Shown: one piece after another, positions 59,859-64,000 of the stretch
Layout: every line of letters begins with the position of its first letter
Numbering within the stretch: position 1 is the stretch's first letter
NCBI GenBank assembly: GCA_026386955.1
Contig: JAPLMQ010000312.1
Span: 1-64,000, forward strand
Direction: 5' to 3'
Length of the DNA: 64,000 nucleotides
DNA from: Planctomycetota bacterium
GTDB lineage: Bacteria > Planctomycetota > Phycisphaerae > Phycisphaerales > Phycisphaeraceae
Notes under the pieces: generated by a model
Seen by the model: the letters and a program-made list of their open reading frames with translations, nothing else
Told to the model about the DNA's origin: nothing
Databases searched by the model: none
Translations under genes and position numbers: made by a program

Positions 59859-61394
59859 TCATGATTGGATGGGTGATTCAGCGCCCCCCGTCGCCGCCAC
59901 CTCCGCGGCGATCTTCTTAAAGATCGGCACCCAGGTTTTCGCCGCCCACCATGGGATGATTGGCCGAGCCCCGTGGAGCAGGCAAAACCGGTAGGCCGCC
60001 TCCATCTGCCCCCCGGCTTCGCTCGCGTCGCGGATCTGCACCACAAACGGCAGCCCCGGACGCAACCACTGGAACAGCGCGACATCCCCCGCGGTGATCG
60101 CCGGCCCGAACCGGAATCCTCCCGCGCCCGGGGTGCCGTCGACATAGGCGTTGGTGTATCCGCCGATATGCGGGGCCAGCACGTCGACCAACCGCTCGGC
60201 GAACCCCGCGCCGATCCGCCGCTTTGCCCACTGGCTGGCGCGGAGGGCCGCCGTGAAAACCACATCATTGGGGCGCGTGCCGACCTCGTCGCCGTAGATG
60301 AAATCGAAGCCCATGTCGAGGGCGCGGTTGAAGTCGGCGACCAAGGCGTCGATCTCGTCGATCCGCCGGGCCCGCACGCCCGCGGGCATCCCAAGACTCG
60401 CGGGGGCCGACGGATCGGTGACGATCCCGACCCGCGCGCCCAGCCCGACGCGCATCGGCCCCGCGGCGGCGATCAACGCGGAGGCGGCGCGGGCGATCCG
60501 CGCCGGGGCGAACTCTGCGTTCAACATCGTCGGCGGAGCGCAGCCGCCCGGGTCCCACAACACCAACTCGGCGCAGCCCAGGTCGCGGCAGATCTTCACT
60601 TGGTCGAGCGCCCAGGCCGTCGGGGCCTCGCCGGTGAGGTCGTGCCCGCCCTTGTAGCCGAAGGGATTGCCGGGGTTGACCAACCCGGGCTGGCTCATCG
60701 CGAAGGCGGCGACGATTGGCTCGCGCGTCGTCGCGTAGCCGTAGGTGGGGAACCGCCGCCAGTGGGAGTCGCGGTACGGCTCCAGCAGATACCGTTTGTC
60801 GATGCCCCCCGCCATCGCGCTGCAGCGGATCGCGAACCGCAGCGTCGCTGATCCGCCCGGCGCGACCGGCTTGCGCATGAAGAACAAAGGAAACAAATCG
60901 GGAGTGCCGGGCGGGCGGCGGATGAGGTTCTTGGGCGTCTCCTCCTCGCCCAGCGGGCAGAACGACCAGCCGATGCTCTGCCCCGGGGCCTGGCCGACCA
61001 TCGCCCACGCGCCGAGGCGCTGGCGCGTGCCGGGGTGGCCGATGCTCCAGGTGTTGAGGGCCCAGCTCATCTGGATCGCCTCGACGCTCCCGCAGTCGAC
61101 CGGCCCGGGCAGGCGGAGTTGCGGGATCTCAAGCGACAGCCAAGGGAGCGCGAACGAGGGATGGGCGTTGCGGACGGTGAGCGTGCCGATGGCGGTGTCG
61201 CCCGAGACGGACCACACGAGCCGCGAGGTGACGCCGTCCGACGGCTTCTCGACGCTCGGGCGGGCGGGCGACCCCTGCGCGGGCCAGTAGGGCCAGGCGT
61301 CGAGCAGGCGCACGAGGCCGTCGCAGACCGTGACGTCTCCGACGCGGATGAACAGGGCGTTGTCGGGGCGAACGACGATGGTGGTGTCGAGCAT
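59859..61394 (-). CDS. Hypothetical protein, possibly carbohydrate-active
   Basis: The 511-residue protein has no signal peptide or membrane segment, and I do not recognise its family. The first 220 residues are beta-rich (LFIRVGDVTVCDGLVRLLDA; a strand pattern ending VAPGGSATLRFAIRC). The remainder has the alternating strand/helix look of a TIM barrel, with conserved-looking acidic sites in LGCAELVLWDPGG, FDFIYGDEVGTRPNDV and GGYTNAYVDGTPGAG. The layout resembles that of the protein at 15426, but the motifs differ. GGAGAG precedes the ATG at 61392-61394. A glycosidase-like role is only a guess. Confidence 0.65.
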   Translation of the reverse strand: MLDTTIVVRPDNALFIRVGDVTVCDGLVRLLDAWPYWPAQGSPARPSVEKPSDGVTSRLVWSVSGDTAIGTLTVRNAHPSFALPWLSLEIPQLRLPGPVDCGSVEAIQMSWALNTWSIGHPGTRQRLGAWAMVGQAPGQSIGWSFCPLGEEETPKNLIRRPPGTPDLFPLFFMRKPVAPGGSATLRFAIRCSAMAGGIDKRYLLEPYRDSHWRRFPTYGYATTREPIVAAFAMSQPGLVNPGNPFGYKGGHDLTGEAPTAWALDQVKICRDLGCAELVLWDPGGCAPPTMLNAEFAPARIARAASALIAAAGPMRVGLGARVGIVTDPSAPASLGMPAGVRARRIDEIDALVADFNRALDMGFDFIYGDEVGTRPNDVVFTAALRASQWAKRRIGAGFAERLVDVLAPHIGGYTNAYVDGTPGAGGFRFGPAITAGDVALFQWLRPGLPFVVQIRDASEAGGQMEAAYRFCLLHGARPIIPWWAAKTWVPIFKKIAAEVAATGGAESPIQS

Positions 61395-61535
61395 GGCGGG
61401 CTCTCCGGAAATGCCGCGCGGCGGGCGCGGCGTGGGGTGGAATGGGATGGGATGGGATGGAACTGGGGGACGCGTGAAGACGGGCCGAAGGGTGTGACGG
61501 AAAAACAGTGGCCCCCCTGTAAGACCCGCACACGT

Positions 61536-61555
61536 GTCCGGCCAAATCCGGACAA
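61536..61555 (-). repeat. 20-bp repeat with a GTCCGG hairpin
   Basis: This is the exact complement of 41177-41196. It lies 109 bp before the start of the ceramidase-like gene. Confidence 0.75.
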
Positions 61556-61663
61556 GCGGCGAAAAACAAGGGGTTATGGCGCTCCCAGGCGCGTCCGAAA
61601 GAATTATTTTTCGTGGTAGGCTGGCGCGCCCGCGGATGATGCGGGACACGAAAGGGAATTTCC

Positions 61664-62935
61664 ATGACGCTCCAAGCCGGTTTCGCCGAAGTCGACATCA
61701 CGCCCCCCCTCGGCACGAACAAGATCGGCTGGCTCAAGCTGCTGGTGATCGACAGCATCCACGACCCGCTCTACGCGCGGGCGGCCGTCATCGAATCGCC
61801 CGCGGGGCGCGTGGGTTTCATCGCGCTCGACACGCTGAGCGTCCGCTGGTCGACCGTCCGCGCCATCCGCGAGCGCATCACGCGCGAACTGAACTTCCCC
61901 GGCGAGGCCGTGATGGTCGGCGCGACGCACAACCACGGCGGACCCGCGGTGGCGACCATCGGCGAATCCCCGCGCGACGAGAAATACCTGGCCGACCTGG
62001 TCGACAAGTGCGTTCTCGCCTTCGGCCGGGCGATCAAGGCCAGCGTGCCCGCCCGCGTGGCCATGGGCAGCGGCTTCGAGTTCAACATCAGCTTCAACCG
62101 CCGCGTCATCACGCGCAACGGCGTCGTCCGCACCCACGGCACCTTCACCGACCCCGCCTCGCTCTGCCTCGAAGGGCCGATCGACCCCGAGGTCGCCGTG
62201 CTCGCCGCCAAGTCGCTCGACGGCCGGCCGCTGGGGGCGATCGTCAACTTCACCTGCCACCCCACCCACCTGGGCGGCGACGGCACCTGCACCGCGGGCT
62301 GGCCCGGCGTCTACGCCGACGAGATGAAGAAGCGCGGCTGGCCTGTCCCGCTCTTGCTGCAGGGCGCCGCCGGCGAGATCGCGACCGCCGACCCCGCCTC
62401 GGGCAAGTCGATCTCGATGGAGGAGATGGGGGCCGTGCTCGCCGCCGACGCGCAGAAGATCATCGACGCGACGCCCTTCCGCGAGGCCCTCGACCGCATC
62501 GGCTCGGGGCAACGCACCGTCCAACTCCCCTACCGCCAGGCGTCCGACGAGGAGATCAAGGGCACGCTCAAGGGCGCCCAGCGCTTCGTCGACCCGGCGA
62601 TCTACGACCGTGGCATGCCCATGCTGCTCGAGCGCATCCGCACACGGAAGATCCAGCCCGCCGAGGTGCAGGCGATCTTCCTGGGCGAGCGAGCCTACGT
62701 CTCGATCCCCGCGGAATACTTCGTCGGCCCGGGCCTGCGGATCAAGGAGGAGGCCCGCCCGGCACACGCGCTGATCGTCGGCTACGCCAACGGGATGGTC
62801 GGCTACGTCCCCAGCGCCGAGGCCTTTCAGCGCGGGGGCTACGAGACGACCTTCGCGATGTCGAGCAGGCTCGCCCCCGAGGCGGCGAACATCCTCTCCG
62901 ACGCGGCGATCGACTTGGTCAAGCGCGGGGTGTGA
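61664..62935 (+). CDS. Neutral/alkaline ceramidase-like hydrolase
   Basis: The 423-residue protein matches the catalytic part of the neutral/non-lysosomal ceramidase family: AGFAEVDITPPLGTNK at the start, the zinc-ligand motif GATHNHGGP (near residue 87) and the second histidine site FTCHPTHLGGDG (near 200), followed by QGAAGEIATADP. It has no signal peptide and lacks the C-terminal domain of full ceramidases, so it is shorter than animal or Pseudomonas ceramidases. In this type of bacterium, such proteins are common and may hydrolyse amides or esters other than ceramide. The ATG at 61664 gives the family start. A palindrome follows its stop. Confidence 0.82.
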   Translation: MTLQAGFAEVDITPPLGTNKIGWLKLLVIDSIHDPLYARAAVIESPAGRVGFIALDTLSVRWSTVRAIRERITRELNFPGEAVMVGATHNHGGPAVATIGESPRDEKYLADLVDKCVLAFGRAIKASVPARVAMGSGFEFNISFNRRVITRNGVVRTHGTFTDPASLCLEGPIDPEVAVLAAKSLDGRPLGAIVNFTCHPTHLGGDGTCTAGWPGVYADEMKKRGWPVPLLLQGAAGEIATADPASGKSISMEEMGAVLAADAQKIIDATPFREALDRIGSGQRTVQLPYRQASDEEIKGTLKGAQRFVDPAIYDRGMPMLLERIRTRKIQPAEVQAIFLGERAYVSIPAEYFVGPGLRIKEEARPAHALIVGYANGMVGYVPSAEAFQRGGYETTFAMSSRLAPEAANILSDAAIDLVKRGV

Positions 62936-62946
62936 ATAGCTCGCGT

Positions 62947-62985
62947 CTGATCAGAGCCGGACACACAGTGTCGGGCTCTGATCAG
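62947..62985 (+). terminator. Family B terminal palindrome, possible terminator
   Basis: CTGATCAGAGCC faces GGCTCTGATCAG (12-bp perfect stem), with a smaller GACAC / GTGTC stem inside. It lies 11 bp after the stop of the ceramidase-like gene, between converging genes. It matches the ends of the family B elements at 15137 and 26750. No T-run follows. Confidence 0.65.
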
Positions 62986-63013
62986 AAATCATCACAGTCA
63001 TCGCCCGCGGCGA

Positions 63014-64000
63014 TCACTCCGCCCCCGCCGCCGAGACGGCGCTGCCCCCGCGGGTGGCGCGCGACTCGCGCAAAAACTCCGCGACGTTGAGCACGCCCGC
63101 CAGCGCCCCGGCCTCCTTCACCTCATGCCCCAGCGCCCGGACGCCATCCATCAGGGCCGGGCCGGCGTTGGTCGTCATGCTCAGAGGCTCGTTCATCTCC
63201 ACGTGCAGGCGCGGGGCGATCGACGCTTGATGCCCCGTCCACCCGCGGTCGACCATGAGCTGCACCGCGCGGGGCATCACCGAGATGATGATCCGCCCGC
63301 CGGGCAAGCCCAGGGCGGCGTCGCGCGTCGGCGAGGTGAGGAGCAGCGGCGAGGTGTTGTTGAGCGGGCGCTTGCCCGGGGCGATGGAGTTCACCCGCCC
63401 GGGGCGCGGGTCGAGCCGGCACATCCCGTGCCCGAGGATGATGCCCCAGCCCGGCACGGTGACGCACGAGCCGAAGGACATGCCCTGCGAGATCGTCATC
63501 GACGCCAGCCCGCCCCGCGCGTCGGCCGCGGAGACGTGCAGCGTGCCGTTGGGCCCGTCGGTGTCGGCCGGGGGGACGAAGCGGTCGACCTGGTCGGGGA
63601 AGAGGCGCAGCGTCTCGACGCGCCCGGCGTTGTAGTCCTTCGAGAGCAGGCGAGCGATGGGCACGGGCGAGAAATCCGGGTCGGCCAACCACTGGATGCG
63701 GTCGCGCCAGGCGAGCTTGAGCACCTCGCCGAGCAGGTGGAAATAGCGCGGCGAGTCCTCCTTCGGGAAGTCGAGGCATTCGAGCATCTGCAGCGTCTGG
63801 AGCGTGGAGATGCAGCCGTTGGGGAGGATGGCGCCGTGGACCGTTGCGTCACGGTAGGTGACGACATAGGGCTCGGTGACTCGCGGCTGATAGCTCGCCA
63901 TGTCGGCGCGGGTGAGGATCCCACCGAGGGCCTGCACGTGGTCGGCGATCGCGCGGCCGATCTGCCCGTCGTAGAAGTCCCGCCAACCCGCGGCCGCGAC
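63014..64000 (-). CDS. ggt: Gamma-glutamyltransferase family protein, N-terminus beyond the window
   Basis: At least 328 residues of the C-terminal part are visible. They begin AAGWRDFYDGQIGRAIADHV and include the family motifs PNGCISTLQTLQMLE and DGPNGTLHVSAADARGGLAS, where the Thr before the LHVS stretch is the expected autoprocessing nucleophile. The end of the small subunit follows with GLPGGRIIISVMPRAVQLMV. The protein is an Ntn-hydrolase that acts on gamma-glutamyl compounds such as glutathione. The start lies beyond position 64000, so signal peptide and full length cannot be judged. The gene converges with the ceramidase-like gene. Confidence 0.86.
   Translation of the reverse strand, partial: VAAAGWRDFYDGQIGRAIADHVQALGGILTRADMASYQPRVTEPYVVTYRDATVHGAILPNGCISTLQTLQMLECLDFPKEDSPRYFHLLGEVLKLAWRDRIQWLADPDFSPVPIARLLSKDYNAGRVETLRLFPDQVDRFVPPADTDGPNGTLHVSAADARGGLASMTISQGMSFGSCVTVPGWGIILGHGMCRLDPRPGRVNSIAPGKRPLNNTSPLLLTSPTRDAALGLPGGRIIISVMPRAVQLMVDRGWTGHQASIAPRLHVEMNEPLSMTTNAGPALMDGVRALGHEVKEAGALAGVLNVAEFLRESRATRGGSAVSAAGAE

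Overview
The window is GC-rich bacterial chromosome and most likely comes from a Planctomycetota bacterium, perhaps of the Phycisphaerae group. This is an inference. It rests on proteins ending in a PEP-CTERM signal followed by an arginine cluster (19787-20824, 39947-40873, remnant 18477-18761), a locus of three SPFH proteins, three phytanoyl-CoA-dioxygenase-like proteins, a ceramidase-family protein and several carbohydrate-active enzymes. No rRNA, tRNA, CRISPR array, transposase or phage module was seen.

Layout. 1-8.4 kb: two ABC-2 type permeases and one ABC ATPase flank three tandem SPFH (HflK/HflC/stomatin-like) proteins; the ATPase reading frame is broken by an amber codon. 8.6-10.65 kb: a P1B metal-pumping ATPase. 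11-32 kb: an accessory and carbohydrate region with a polysaccharide flippase, glycoside-hydrolase-like proteins, a CE7 esterase, an SDR oxidoreductase, a PEP-CTERM protein, three PhyH dioxygenases, a UDP-galactopyranose mutase of the eukaryotic sequence type, small membrane proteins, a beta carbonic anhydrase, an AraC regulator and an alpha/beta hydrolase. 31.8-39.4 kb: an ankyrin lipoprotein, an FtsK translocase without its gamma domain, dUTPase, an entericidin-like lipoprotein, a HAD phosphatase and an OB-fold-like membrane protein. 40-48.2 kb: a PEP-CTERM protein, then an apparent sulfate-uptake regulon (Rrf2 regulator, binding protein, CysT, CysW, CysA and an OprP-like porin) with inverted repeats in the control regions. 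48.4-51.4 kb: two consecutive PilT-family ATPases, the first with a degenerate His box. 51.6-64 kb: a SirB1-like protein, a Gfo/Idh/MocA oxidoreductase, a large Pat-type protein acyltransferase, a PDZ protein, an ankyrin-FHA protein, an unrecognised carbohydrate-type protein, a ceramidase-like protein and a partial gamma-glutamyltransferase.

The most striking feature of the window as a whole is its intergenic DNA. Several unrelated families of short palindromes occur in it, and many are arranged as inverted pairs about 120-230 bp apart, like REPINs. One family shows matched (compensatory) changes in its stems. A separate hairpin family (CCCAGGCAC stems) appears to serve as a standard terminator. 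One group of repeats lies inside an open frame that joins a small membrane protein to a hydrolase.

Limits. All functions were read from sequence motifs without database searches. Start codons were chosen from ribosome-binding sites and family length. Many long frames lying antisense to real genes were treated as artefacts of GC-rich coding sequence.
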